DNA of 64,000 nucleotides from Betaproteobacteria bacterium HGW-Betaproteobacteria-9 (GCA_002842215.1 PHCC01000001.1:78238-142237), one strand, 5' to 3'. Positions 30,147 through 38,661 are shown, counted from the stretch's first letter. Translations and numbers: made by a program. The notes: generated by a model from the sequence alone, not told the origin.

Positions 30147-31301
30147 TCAGGCCAGCTTCGCGGCCAGATCCTCGGCACGAGGGTGGTAGTAGCGCGACAG
30201 CATTGAGCTGGTCTTGTGACCAGTGACCTTCATCAGCTCGTGCATCTGGAGCTTTTCAGCCAGGCGGCTGGTGGCCTCATGGCGAAGGTCGTGAAAATGC
30301 AGATCCACCAACATCCTGTCCTTTTTCTCCAGCTCAGCCAAGAGCTGGACAGTCCTGGCCAGTGGCTGGCGCTTCTTGAAGATCAACGCCCTGACCTCTC
30401 GAACTCCGTCGATCCCTTCGGCTTCCAGCTTTTTCACGAGCAGCCGGTGCAGATGCGACCTGCGAGCACTGACAAGTGCCCGATCCCACGACAGCCGAAG
30501 CGCGTTCTGACTGATCGGAAAGACACGCCCACCGTCTATGTGACGGGGAAGGCTGGACAGCACTTCCAGTGCGCGGGTTGACAGTGGCACATCTCTGAAA
30601 TCGTCACCGCCTTTCGTTTCTCTGCCCCCGACACCGCGAAGCCGCGCCACGCGCCGCCTGAGATCTACGTCAGCCCAGCTCATGCTGATCAACTCCGATT
30701 GCCGAGCAGCGGTCTCCAGGGCAAGAATGACCGCAGCACGAGGGTAGGTTTTGCCGGCGAGAGATTCGAGCAACTGAGACTCTTCCTGGCCTTCCAGCCG
30801 CCTTTCCCGAGCGTTGGACACCTTGGGCTTGCGCACCAAGGTTGTCGGGATGCCCTGGGGCAGCGCAATCCCCCAATCCAGTTGGCAGGCCTTGAGGACC
30901 CGAGTGATGAGGCCCAGCTCGTGGACCACCGTCTGCGGACTCACGACCTTCATGCGACTGTCCCGATACTCCGCCAGCATGGCAGGCGAGATGCCGGCGA
31001 GCGAATATCGACCAAACTGCTCACACAGCCGGTCGAGCATGTAGCGAGGTTGAACCTGTGCTCGTTTGGTCGGCAGCACCTCGCGCTTGTAGCGCTCGGC
31101 TGCTTCACGAAAAGTGGTCCGCTCGGCGTCATCGCGCTGGACAAACGCGCCCACGTCCATCTCCCGCTCGACAGCTCTTGCCCACGCCTCAGCGTCTGCC
31201 TTGCGATCGAAAGTCTTCGAGGCTGGTGGCCAGCCCTTGCGACGGACCTTCGCCTGCCACCGTTCACCGTTGTCAGTTTTGCGCTTTGTGATCACAGCCA
31301 T
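30147..31301 (-). CDS. int: tyrosine-type site-specific integrase
   Basis: A 384-aa phage-type integrase. The N-terminal arm-binding and core-binding domains cover residues 1-160 (FREAAERYKREVLPTKRAQV). Catalytic residues are Arg200 in ETAARQSELISMSW, Lys230, His337 and Arg340 in HFHDLRHEA, His362 in VTGHKTSS, and Tyr371 (or 372) in SRYYHP. An insertion of about 50 residues (roughly 280-333) separates the usual strand region from the HxxR box. The gene ends 1.27 kb inside attR and its start is about 115 bp from it. It should catalyse integration into and excision from tRNA-Arg. Confidence 0.95.
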   Translation of the reverse strand: MAVITKRKTDNGERWQAKVRRKGWPPASKTFDRKADAEAWARAVEREMDVGAFVQRDDAERTTFREAAERYKREVLPTKRAQVQPRYMLDRLCEQFGRYSLAGISPAMLAEYRDSRMKVVSPQTVVHELGLITRVLKACQLDWGIALPQGIPTTLVRKPKVSNARERRLEGQEESQLLESLAGKTYPRAAVILALETAARQSELISMSWADVDLRRRVARLRGVGGRETKGGDDFRDVPLSTRALEVLSSLPRHIDGGRVFPISQNALRLSWDRALVSARRSHLHRLLVKKLEAEGIDGVREVRALIFKKRQPLARTVQLLAELEKKDRMLVDLHFHDLRHEATSRLAEKLQMHELMKVTGHKTSSMLSRYYHPRAEDLAAKLA

Positions 31302-31333
31302 GGAGTGCTCCTGGCTGAAATTTTACAATGCGG

Positions 31334-31352
31334 ACTGTCCCCCAAGTGTCCC
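31334..31352 (+). repeat. probable integrase arm-type sites, right end
   Basis: ACTGTCCC at 31334-31341 and AGTGTCCC at 31345-31352 have the same 11-bp step as the pair at 6139-6157 and lie between the integrase start and attR. Confidence 0.6.
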
Positions 31353-31415
31353 CACTCTTTCCCTGCAAAGTTTTTTTTGCTTTTAAATCAACAACATAAT
31401 TTTGTTGTTTTTATA

Positions 31416-31455
31416 GCCTTCTAAGCAGCAGGTCGGGGGTTCGAGTCCCTCCGGG
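31416..31455. repeat. attR core, 40-bp direct repeat (right copy)
   Basis: Identical to 6014-6053. It is followed by CAGGCCA, the probable original 3' end of the host tRNA-Arg gene. Just before it is a hairpin-forming A/T stretch (ACAAC/GTTGT near 31391-31409). Confidence 0.93.
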
Positions 31456-31505
31456 CAGGCCAGACCTCTACACCACCTTGCAGCAGAAGACATTTGTCTT
31501 CATGT

Positions 31506-31547
31506 AAAAAAGCACAAACCACCCGAGGGTGGCTTGTGCTTTTTTTT
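31506..31547. terminator. bidirectional terminator downstream of the livK-like gene
   Basis: A 19-bp stem (AAAAAAGCACAAACCACCC and complement, one mismatch) with a 2-nt loop and flanking A and T runs. It terminates the minus-strand substrate-binding protein gene and insulates it from the element. Confidence 0.85.
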
Positions 31548-31601
31548 GACCAGCCAGCCCCGGCGAAGGGACTGACTGGTATCAAGAGGCCTTTCGCCGT
31601 A

Positions 31602-32789
31602 TCAGCGAATCACGGCCAGGGTGGTGCGAGCACCCGCCTTGTAGGTCATCAGCGTCAGGGCACCATTCTTGATGTCACCCTTTTCGTCAAAAGTGATGTT
31701 GCCGGTCACGCCCTTGTAGGTGGTGGCCTTCAGCGCAGGCAGGTACTTGGCCGGATCGGACGAGTTGGCGGTGACCATGGCGTTGGCCATCACCTTCACG
31801 GCGTCATACACATAAGGCGCATACACCTGAACATCGGCACCGAACTTGGCCTTGAAGTCGGCGCGGAATTTATCCATGCCTTCCTTCTGCTCGCCTTCCA
31901 CGCCACCGGCTTCCGCGCAGTAGACCTGGTCGTCGGCCATGCCGTCGCCGGCCAGCTTGGGCAGCTCGCTGGAGCAGATGCCGTCGCCGCCCATGAACTT
32001 GGCGTTGATGCCCAGCTGCTTCATCTGCTTGAGCATCGGGCCGGCAACGGCGTCCATGCCGCCAAAGAACACGACGTCGGGCTTCTTGGCCTTCAGCGTG
32101 GTCAGGATGGCGTTGAAGTCGGTCGCCTTGTCGTTGGTGAACTCACGTCCCACAACGGTACCGCCTGCAGCGGCCACGCCTTTTTCGAACTCGTCGGCCA
32201 CGCCCTGGCCATAGGCCGTGCGGTCGTCGATCACAGCCACGTTCTTGGCCTTGAGGGTTTCCACAGCGTACTTGCCGAGCGTGCCACCGAGGTGCACGTC
32301 ATCAGCCACCATGCGGAACACGCCTGCGTAGCCCTGACGGGTGTACTTGGGGTTGGTGGCCGAGGGGGAGATCTGGGGAATGCCGGCGTCGTTGTAGATC
32401 TGCGACGCGGGGATGGTGGTACCGGAGTTCAGGTGACCGATCACGCCTGAAACCTTGGCGTCAACCAGCTTCTGGGCAGCGGCCGTGCCCTGCTTGGGAT
32501 CGGCTGCGTCGTCTTCAGCCAGCAACTCGAACTTGGCCGGCGCGCCATTGATGGTCAGGCCTGCGGCGTTGAGCTCTTCCACGGCCATCTTGGCGCCGTT
32601 TTCGTTGTCCTTGCCAAGGTGAGCAATGGCACCACTGGTGGGGCCAACGTGACCGATCTTGATGACCTGGGCTTCAGCAGCTGCAGGAGCAGCGGCCGGA
32701 GCGGCTGCAGGTGCTGCCTCTTCTTTTTTGCCGCAAGCGGCCAGGGCGACAGCCGCAGCGATGACGGCCAGTTTCATGTTCAGTTGCAT
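31602..32789 (-). CDS. branched-chain amino acid ABC transporter substrate-binding protein
   Basis: A 395-aa exported lipoprotein starting at ATG 32789 with GAGGATAAC upstream; the longer ORF to 32933 has no signal-peptide logic. The lipobox LAACG is at about residue 20, followed by an Ala/Pro linker. The periplasmic binding fold of the LivJ/LivK type is clear: IKIGHVGPTSGAIAHLGKDN, ELLAEDDAADPKQGTAAAQ, GHLNSGTTIPASQIY, FFGGMDAVAGPMLKQM. It should bind leucine, isoleucine, valine or a related compound. No permease or ATPase genes are adjacent, so it works with transporter parts encoded elsewhere. Confidence 0.9.
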   Translation of the reverse strand: MQLNMKLAVIAAAVALAACGKKEEAAPAAAPAAAPAAAEAQVIKIGHVGPTSGAIAHLGKDNENGAKMAVEELNAAGLTINGAPAKFELLAEDDAADPKQGTAAAQKLVDAKVSGVIGHLNSGTTIPASQIYNDAGIPQISPSATNPKYTRQGYAGVFRMVADDVHLGGTLGKYAVETLKAKNVAVIDDRTAYGQGVADEFEKGVAAAGGTVVGREFTNDKATDFNAILTTLKAKKPDVVFFGGMDAVAGPMLKQMKQLGINAKFMGGDGICSSELPKLAGDGMADDQVYCAEAGGVEGEQKEGMDKFRADFKAKFGADVQVYAPYVYDAVKVMANAMVTANSSDPAKYLPALKATTYKGVTGNITFDEKGDIKNGALTLMTYKAGARTTLAVIR

Positions 32790-32978
32790 AGTTATCCTCA
32801 GGAAGGAACAAAGATTGGAATGCGGAGGGAACTTTTTTCTCCACATCCGTAAAGATACTCCAAAAATCCCGGCTGTTACATGCGAACCAGAAGAACGGGG
32901 GCCGCTTCGAGGGTTTGCCCCGAGCTGCATCACGCCAACGAATGTGGCATTAGCCAGGCAGCCGGGTGACGGCTTGAA

Positions 32979-33422
32979 TCAACTGGCGCTGCCGGCGATC
33001 TTCAAATCGTGCCGCAGGGGTTCACATCCTGCGGCTTTGTAGTGCTTCCAGCGTTCGCGTGCGCGCTGGCGATCGGCCTCGTCAAACGTGACAACTTCGA
33101 TCAGCCGTTCAAACCGCTCAAAGCCGACAGGACATTCGTCGCTCAGGTTGAGAAGCACGTCGGCTGGAAAATCAGCGGGCGGCGCATGGCCACTGGCGAT
33201 GAGGATGGGAGAAGCCTTGAACAGCAAGGCCGCATCGCTCTCGCGACAGTGCGGCACAAACTCCCCCGCCGCCATGGTCCACAGCGCCTGGTCCAGTGAC
33301 GCACAGTCCCTGGACGAACCCAGCACCACCACACGCGCACCCTTGAGATAGGCCTTTCGCAGAAGGCGGCAGGCATAACCCAGTTTGTCCGGTGCGTTGA
33401 AGTGGAAGGCCACTTCGGTCAT
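32979..33422 (-). CDS. holC: DNA polymerase III subunit chi
   Basis: A 147-aa protein starting at ATG 33422. It begins MTEVAFHFNAPDKLGYACRL and continues RKAYLKGARVVVLGSS, LDQALWTMAAGEFVPHC and DVLLNLSDECPVGFERFERL, the typical HolC signature, including the W...FVPH element that contacts SSB-bound lagging-strand DNA machinery. It follows pepA on the same strand with 53 bp between, the standard pepA-holC arrangement in proteobacteria. Longer ORF sequence upstream overlaps the pepA C-terminus and is discarded. Confidence 0.9.
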   Translation of the reverse strand: MTEVAFHFNAPDKLGYACRLLRKAYLKGARVVVLGSSRDCASLDQALWTMAAGEFVPHCRESDAALLFKASPILIASGHAPPADFPADVLLNLSDECPVGFERFERLIEVVTFDEADRQRARERWKHYKAAGCEPLRHDLKIAGSAS

Positions 33423-33475
33423 GCCGGACACCTCGACGGGTTGGCCCCGGTTGCAGGTGCATCCATACCGTCTGG

Positions 33476-34987
33476 CTATTTCTGGCGCGCAGCCTTGACC
33501 GTCGCCTTGGCTGCCCGTGCCGGCGCCTTGGCCACAACGCCCGCTTCGTTGATCAGGTACTGCAGCAGCAGGGGCACGGGCCGACCGGTTGCGCCCTTGG
33601 CCGTACCGCTTTTCCAGGCGGTCCCGGCGATGTCCAGGTGAGCCCAGGGAAGGTCGCCCGTGAACTTCTGCAGAAACTTCGCGGCGGTGATGGCTCCGCC
33701 GGCCCGACCAGCCACGTTGCCCATGTCGGCAAAGTTCGACTTCAGGCCTTCGGCGTACTCGTCGTCCAGTGGCATGCGCCAGCACAGATCCAGCGACTGG
33801 TCACCGGCCTGGCCGAGTGCTTGTGCGAGTTCGTTGCGCGCAGAAAAGAGACCCGAGCGCACGGCGCCCAGGGCGATCACGCAGGCACCGGTGAGCGTGG
33901 CAATGTCGATCACACTGCGCGGCTTGAACCGCGCAGCGTAGGTCAACGCATCGCACAGGATGAGGCGTCCTTCGGCATCGGTGTTGAGCACTTCAATGGT
34001 CTGACCACTCATGCTGGTGACCACATCACCGGGCTTGACCGCCAGGCCATCCGGCATGTTCTCGCAGCTCGGAATCAGGCCCACCACATTGATGGCGGGT
34101 TGCAGCTCGGCCAATGCGGCAAAGGTGCCCAGCACGCTGGCGGCCCCACCCATGTCGAACTTCATTTCATCCATTTCAGCCGCAGGCTTGATGGAGATGC
34201 CGCCGGTGTCGAATGTGATGCCCTTGCCCACCAGCACCACTGGTGCGCTGGTCTTGGCCGCGCCGCTGTAATGCATGACGATGAATCGCAAAGGCTCTGC
34301 CGAGCCTTGGGCGACCGCGATGAAAGCCCCCATGCCGAGCGCTGCAACTTCTTTCGGACCCAGCACCTCGGTCCGGATCCCTGGCTTGCGCCCCAGCTTG
34401 CGCGCGGCGTCCGCCAGCATGCTGGGCGTGGCGTGATTGGCGGGACGGTTGGCCCATTCCTTGGCCAACTCCACGCCAGCGAACAGGGCTTTGCCGGCGG
34501 AATATTCAGCGCGCGCTGCGGTGGCATCGCTCACACCCAGAACGACCTGGCTGATCGTCCGCGCCTTGGCCGAAGGCTTGGTGGTGGTGAAACAGTAGGT
34601 GGCGTCGGCGCAGGCCATCATGGCCACGCGCAGGGCCAGCGCATCCTGATCCAGCAAGCTCAACAGCAGACCCAGCTTTTTCACACCAGGCTGCTTGAGC
34701 AAGGCCATGCCCGCCAGCACCGCCTTGCGCACCGCAGACGCCGATCCGTCGCCTGAGCGGACTAGCACCACCCACGGCGCCTTGATATCCTGCGGGCGGT
34801 AGCAACTCAAGGCCTTGCCGACACCCGGCTCCAGATCACCCCGACGGGTGGCTTCGCGGATCAGAGTGACCAGCGCAGCGTCGGCGGTGCCGGATAGATC
34901 GACCCCGTCGGGCACCAGAACCAGCAGGGCGTCCACGGGCAGCCTGGCGGCTTGCTGATGCGAAAGGGATTTGAGTTCAAAGTCCAT
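33476..34987 (-). CDS. pepA: leucyl aminopeptidase
   Basis: A 503-aa M17 metallopeptidase. The N-terminal macro-like domain is followed by the catalytic domain, with VGKGITFDTGGISIKPAAEM (metal-binding Lys and Asp), the M17 signature NTDAEGRLILCDAL (Asp/Glu ligands and catalytic Arg) and TLTGACVIALG. Length is usual. PepA removes N-terminal residues from peptides in the cytosol and in some bacteria also binds DNA. It is divergent from lptF, with 27 bp between start codons, so the promoters overlap. A C-terminal Lys/Ala tail (KAPARAAKATVKAARQK) is an added feature. Confidence 0.95.
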   Translation of the reverse strand: MDFELKSLSHQQAARLPVDALLVLVPDGVDLSGTADAALVTLIREATRRGDLEPGVGKALSCYRPQDIKAPWVVLVRSGDGSASAVRKAVLAGMALLKQPGVKKLGLLLSLLDQDALALRVAMMACADATYCFTTTKPSAKARTISQVVLGVSDATAARAEYSAGKALFAGVELAKEWANRPANHATPSMLADAARKLGRKPGIRTEVLGPKEVAALGMGAFIAVAQGSAEPLRFIVMHYSGAAKTSAPVVLVGKGITFDTGGISIKPAAEMDEMKFDMGGAASVLGTFAALAELQPAINVVGLIPSCENMPDGLAVKPGDVVTSMSGQTIEVLNTDAEGRLILCDALTYAARFKPRSVIDIATLTGACVIALGAVRSGLFSARNELAQALGQAGDQSLDLCWRMPLDDEYAEGLKSNFADMGNVAGRAGGAITAAKFLQKFTGDLPWAHLDIAGTAWKSGTAKGATGRPVPLLLQYLINEAGVVAKAPARAAKATVKAARQK

Positions 34988-35014
34988 AATTGAGGTTTCC
35001 TGGGTATCTTTTCG

Positions 35015-36154
35015 ATGTTATTCCATTCTTCCCTACGCACCGAGCTGGCACGCAGTTTCGGGGCCACGCTGGTGGTCCTGCTCACCATCGTGCTGACGAT
35101 GCTGCTGATCCGCACGCTGGGTCTGGCCTCCAAGGGCAGTGTCAACCCGGAAGAAATCATGCTCGTGCTGGGCTACACGGTGCTGGGTTACACGCAGACC
35201 ATTCTGACGCTGGCCTTGTTCATCGCCATCGTGTCCACGCTCGCCCGCATGTACCGCGACAGCGAGATGATCATCTGGTTCTCCAGCGGTCGCTCGCTCG
35301 CCGGGTTTCTGGGCCCGGTGATGCGTTTCTCCTGGCCGGTGTTGCTGGTGATCAGTGTGATGGTCTTTTTCGTCTGGCCCTGGGCCAATCAGCAAACCGC
35401 CGATCTGCGTGACCGGTTTGCCAGCCGCGGCGATCTGCAGCGCATAGCGCCAGGGCAGTTCCAGGAGTCTTCCAGCGGACGCCGCGTGTTCTTCATCGAC
35501 AAGGACACCGCCGATGGCACCGAAGGCCGCAACGTGTTCATTTCCAGCATCGAGAAAAACGGCACCGAAACCGTGACAACGGCCAACTCGGGCCGCATTG
35601 AGCAGATCGGTGACCAGTCGTATCTCATGCTCCGCAACGGCCAGCGACTGGAAGCCGAAGTGCAGACGCCCACGAAACCGGGCCGCATCAAGGTCAGCGA
35701 GTTCGAGGAATATGGTGCGCTGATTGGTGCCACGACACCCCGGACCCGCAGCAGTCAGGCCCTCAAGGCGCGCAGCACCTGGGCCCTGATGACCGAACCC
35801 AGCGCCGCCAACCAGGGTGAGCTGGGGTGGCGTATCGGCATTGTCCTGACCGCGCTCAACCTGGTGCTGCTGGCCGTGGCCACCACCGTCAGCAATCCTC
35901 GCGCCGGACGCAGTGGCAACCTGATGTTCACCTTGTTTGCCTTCATCCTGTACTTCAACTTTCTCAACATCGGTCAGCGCTGGGTGGGATCGGGCCAGCT
36001 GTCGCTGTCCTCGCTGTTGCTGATGTTGCACGGCAGTGTCTTTGTGATTTGCACGGTGTGGCTGATCAAACGCCAGCGCAACGTCAGCCTGAGAGACTGG
36101 CTGCAGAGGCACCTGCGACCCGAACCCGTTGAAAAGATCGGGCAAACGGCATGA
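35015..36154 (+). CDS. lptF: LPS export ABC transporter permease LptF
   Basis: A 379-aa YjgP/YjgQ-family inner-membrane protein. It has three N-terminal transmembrane helices (LVVLLTIVLTMLLIRTLGL, TILTLALFIAIVSTLARMYR, WPVLLVISVMVFFVWPWA). A periplasmic beta-jellyroll domain covers about residues 130-260. Three more helices complete it (GIVLTALNLVLLAVATTV and following). With LptG and LptB it extracts lipopolysaccharide from the inner membrane. The stop overlaps the lptG start by 4 bp, so the two subunits are coupled. Confidence 0.94.
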   Translation: MLFHSSLRTELARSFGATLVVLLTIVLTMLLIRTLGLASKGSVNPEEIMLVLGYTVLGYTQTILTLALFIAIVSTLARMYRDSEMIIWFSSGRSLAGFLGPVMRFSWPVLLVISVMVFFVWPWANQQTADLRDRFASRGDLQRIAPGQFQESSSGRRVFFIDKDTADGTEGRNVFISSIEKNGTETVTTANSGRIEQIGDQSYLMLRNGQRLEAEVQTPTKPGRIKVSEFEEYGALIGATTPRTRSSQALKARSTWALMTEPSAANQGELGWRIGIVLTALNLVLLAVATTVSNPRAGRSGNLMFTLFAFILYFNFLNIGQRWVGSGQLSLSSLLLMLHGSVFVICTVWLIKRQRNVSLRDWLQRHLRPEPVEKIGQTA

Positions 36155-37269
36155 AGACCATCCGGCGCCTCATCTACTGGGAGATCCTGCTCGCCACCGG
36201 CTTTGTGCTGCTGGCGTTTCTTTCGTTGTTCTTTTTCTTTGATTTCGTCGAGGAGCTTTCGTCCCTGGGCAAGCCATCGCGGCTGGAGCCGGATGTGATT
36301 TACGAGGTACGACACGCGCTGCTCTATGTCGGGCTGCTGATGCCCAGCCGGGTGTACGAGCTGCTACCCATCTCGGTGCTCATCGGCACGATCGCGGTGC
36401 TGGCCCGGTTGGCGCAAACCTCGGAGTACACGATCCTGCGCACCAGTGGCCTGGGCCCCTGGAAGGCGCTGCGCACCCTGCTGGGCCTGGGTCTGATCTT
36501 TGTTGTGGTGACCTTTGCCGTGGGTGACTACGTAGCGCCCCTGGCCGACAAGACCGCCCAGTTGCTCAAGGCCCGGTACCAGGGCCGCATCAGCCTGGGA
36601 CAAACCGGTGCCTGGCTCAAGGAGCGCCAGCTCTACAGCAACTTCTCGGTGAATGTGGGCTCACTGTCGCCCAAGGGAGAGCTGGGCGAAGTGCGTGTTT
36701 TCGAGTTTGACAACCAGGGGCTGCTCGTATCAACGCTAGAAGCCGCGCATGGCCAGATTGAAGCCGACGAGTCCTGGACGCTGCGCAAAGTCCTGCGCCG
36801 CGAGTTCGACACCGCGGGCCAGATGTCGGCGCGCATCCTGCGCAGCGATCTGGAGACCTTCCGTTGGCCCAGCACCATCACCGCCGAAATGGTGTCGGTC
36901 GCGCTGCTCAAGCCAGAGCGCATGCGCACCACCGACCTGTACGCCTACATCCAGCACCTGGAGAGCAACGGGCAGACCGCGCAGCGCTACGAGATCGAGT
37001 TCTGGCGCAAGGTGTTCTACCCCTTGAGCTGTCTGGTGATGGTGGTGCTGGCACTGCCCTTTGCCTACCTGCATTTCCGCTCCGGCGGGATCACCGGCTA
37101 TGTGTTTGGCGGGGTCATGATCGGCATCAGCTTCTTCCTGCTCAACAACGTGTTCGGCTATATCGGCAACCTCAACCAGTGGCAACCCTGGTTCGCCGCG
37201 GCCTCTCCGTCGATCATCTACTCGCTGGTTTCGCTCGGTGCGTTTGGCTGGCTGGTTTTAAGGCGTTGA
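36151..37269 (+). CDS. lptG: LPS export ABC transporter permease LptG
   Basis: A 372-aa YjgP/YjgQ-family permease with the same layout as LptF: helices near residues 12-35 (LATGFVLLAFLSLFFFFDFV), 65-85 and 100-125, a periplasmic jellyroll, then three C-terminal helices (LVMVVLALPFAYLHF, YVFGGVMIGISFFLLN, SIIYSLVSLGAFGWLVL). Residues PISVLIGTIAVLARLAQ belong to the conserved LptG coupling region. It overlaps lptF by ATGA. A CbiX-like gene begins 4 bp after the stop, so the operon may continue. Confidence 0.94.
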   Translation: MKTIRRLIYWEILLATGFVLLAFLSLFFFFDFVEELSSLGKPSRLEPDVIYEVRHALLYVGLLMPSRVYELLPISVLIGTIAVLARLAQTSEYTILRTSGLGPWKALRTLLGLGLIFVVVTFAVGDYVAPLADKTAQLLKARYQGRISLGQTGAWLKERQLYSNFSVNVGSLSPKGELGEVRVFEFDNQGLLVSTLEAAHGQIEADESWTLRKVLRREFDTAGQMSARILRSDLETFRWPSTITAEMVSVALLKPERMRTTDLYAYIQHLESNGQTAQRYEIEFWRKVFYPLSCLVMVVLALPFAYLHFRSGGITGYVFGGVMIGISFFLLNNVFGYIGNLNQWQPWFAAASPSIIYSLVSLGAFGWLVLRR

Positions 37270-37273
37270 CGTT

Positions 37274-37639
37274 ATGCGTGGTGTGATTGTTTTTGCCCAC
37301 GGCTCGCGCGACCCCTTGTGGCGCTTGCCGGTGGAAGCGGTTGCGGCGCAAATTGCCCTGGCCGATCCGTCCGCTCCCGTGGCCTGCGCCTATCTCGAGC
37401 TCTCCGAGCCCGATCTGCCCACAGCCGCCGAACGCCTGGTCGCCGCAGGCGCCACCCACATCCGCGTGCTCCCGCTGTTCTTCGGCATGGGCAAACACGC
37501 GCGGGAGGACCTGCCGCAGCTGATGATCGACCTGGCCACCCAACACCCTGACGTGCGGTTCGAACAGCTGGCGGCGGCTGGTGAAGATCCGCGCCTCACC
37601 GCCTTGCTGGCCCGGATCGCGCTGGAAAACACCCCATGA
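37274..37639 (+). CDS. CbiX-like sirohydrochlorin chelatase
   Basis: A 121-aa single-domain chelatase of the CbiX-short type. The metal-binding His is in IVFAHGSRDPLWRLP near residue 9. The second conserved block is HIRVLPLFFGMGKHAREDLP near residues 62-80, with the second His. Short CbiX proteins insert Co2+ or Fe2+ into sirohydrochlorin. Position directly before a cysB-type regulator, in a genome with a siroheme sulfite reductase (52760-54541), suggests ferrochelation for siroheme. The stop overlaps the next gene by ATGA. Confidence 0.85.
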   Translation: MRGVIVFAHGSRDPLWRLPVEAVAAQIALADPSAPVACAYLELSEPDLPTAAERLVAAGATHIRVLPLFFGMGKHAREDLPQLMIDLATQHPDVRFEQLAAAGEDPRLTALLARIALENTP

Positions 37640-38580
37640 ACCTGCACCAGTTCCGGTTTGTCCAGGAGGCCGTGCGCCGCAACCTGAACCTGACCGAAGC
37701 CGCCAAAGCGCTGCACACGTCGCAACCCGGTGTCTCCAAGGCCATCATCGAACTGGAAGACGAGCTCGGCATCGAGATTTTTGCCCGCCACGGCAAGCGC
37801 ATCAAACGCGTCACCGAACCCGGCGTGCAGGTGCTCAAGAGCATCGAGATCATCCTGCGCGAGGTCAACAACCTCAAGCGCATCGGTGAACAGTATTCGG
37901 CCCAGGACAGCGGCACGCTGTCGATCGCCACCACACACACCCAGGCGCGCTATGTGCTGCCCGATTCGGTGGCCAAACTGCGCAAGGCCTACCCCAAGGT
38001 CGGCATCAGCCTGCACCAGGGCTCGCCCGACCAGGTGGCCAAGATGCTGCTGGAGGAAGTGGCCGAGATTGGCGTGGCGACCGAGTCGCTCGTGAACTAC
38101 CCCGAGCTCGTGACCCTGCCCTGCTACGAATGGCAACACGTGCTGGTGTTCCCGTTCGACCACCCGCTGGCGACGCAGGAGCGCATCACACTCGAAGACC
38201 TGGCGCACCTGCCACTGATCACTTACCACCCCAGTTTCACCGGCCGCACCCGTATCGACCAGGCGTTTGCACTGCGCCATCTGCAGCCCGAGATCGTGCT
38301 CGAAGCCATCGACTCGGACGTGATCAAGACCTACGTCAAGCTCGGCATGGGCGTAGGGATCGTGGCCGAAATGGCCGTGCAGGGCGAAAACCAGACACCC
38401 GATCTGTCGTCCCGACCCGCCGGGCAACTGTTCGGCCACAACCTGGCGCGCGTGGCGTTCAAACGTGGCACCTACCTGCGTCACTTCGTGCTGCGTTTTG
38501 CCGAACTGCTCAGCGACCGGCTCTCGCGCGACCTGATCCTGCGTGCCATGAGTGGTACGCCGGACGACTATGAGCTCTGA
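37636..38580 (+). CDS. cysB: CysB-family LysR-type regulator
   Basis: A 314-aa LysR-family activator. The N-terminal winged helix reads NLNLTEAAKALHTSQPGVSK and ELEDELGIEIFARHGKRIKR, the CysB/Cbl type. The effector domain has SIATTHTQARYVLP and QGSPDQVAKMLLEEVAEIGV, positions that bind N-acetylserine, sulfate or APS in CysB and Cbl. It likely controls the TauE/cysI-cysN cluster at 51947-58014, where a matching palindrome (51869-51895) is seen. It overlaps the chelatase gene by 4 bp. CysB versus Cbl cannot be separated from sequence alone. Confidence 0.88.
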   Translation: MNLHQFRFVQEAVRRNLNLTEAAKALHTSQPGVSKAIIELEDELGIEIFARHGKRIKRVTEPGVQVLKSIEIILREVNNLKRIGEQYSAQDSGTLSIATTHTQARYVLPDSVAKLRKAYPKVGISLHQGSPDQVAKMLLEEVAEIGVATESLVNYPELVTLPCYEWQHVLVFPFDHPLATQERITLEDLAHLPLITYHPSFTGRTRIDQAFALRHLQPEIVLEAIDSDVIKTYVKLGMGVGIVAEMAVQGENQTPDLSSRPAGQLFGHNLARVAFKRGTYLRHFVLRFAELLSDRLSRDLILRAMSGTPDDYEL

Positions 38581-38624
38581 CGCCCCCCGCGCCGGCCTGA
38601 CGGCCGTCCCCCCCCCCAGGGGGC

Positions 38625-38661
38625 AACACCAGCGGCCTGGCAAAGCCAGTTCCGCGGTGTT
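38625..38661. repeat. chromosomal hairpin repeat, copy A
   Basis: AACACC-AGCGG-CCTGGC-AAA-GCCAG-TTCCGC-GGTGTT folds into a two-stage hairpin. Copy B at 56614-56650 has the same plan with paired base changes. It lies in the gap between cysB and the aminotransferase gene, after a C-run of 10. Confidence 0.65.

Larger units (their letters stand above)
6014..31455. mobile_element. 25.4-kb integrative element inserted in tRNA-Arg
   Basis: It is bounded by identical 40-bp copies of the tRNA-Arg 3' half (6014-6053 and 31416-31455), with a tyrosine integrase next to the right copy and an AlpA-like gene next to the left. Contents in order: excisionase-like gene, TrfA replication initiator, iteron origin, KfrA-like gene, DUF4760 gene, kinase/phosphatase/VWA triad, DUF4236/nuclease/lipoprotein cluster, a repeat-rich stretch, a wHTH/nuclease-like gene, a CAP lipoprotein, an adhesin-like gene, prepilin, TrbJ and TrbL genes, RHH/HTH cassettes, two AT-rich cargo genes and the integrase. 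No recognisable relaxase or coupling protein is seen. It is best described as an integrative mobilizable element with a plasmid-type replicon, or a reduced ICE. Confidence 0.92.

Noticed and set aside
33638-34756. 372-aa plus-strand ORF opposite pepA
   Set aside because: Antisense to a complete M17 aminopeptidase.
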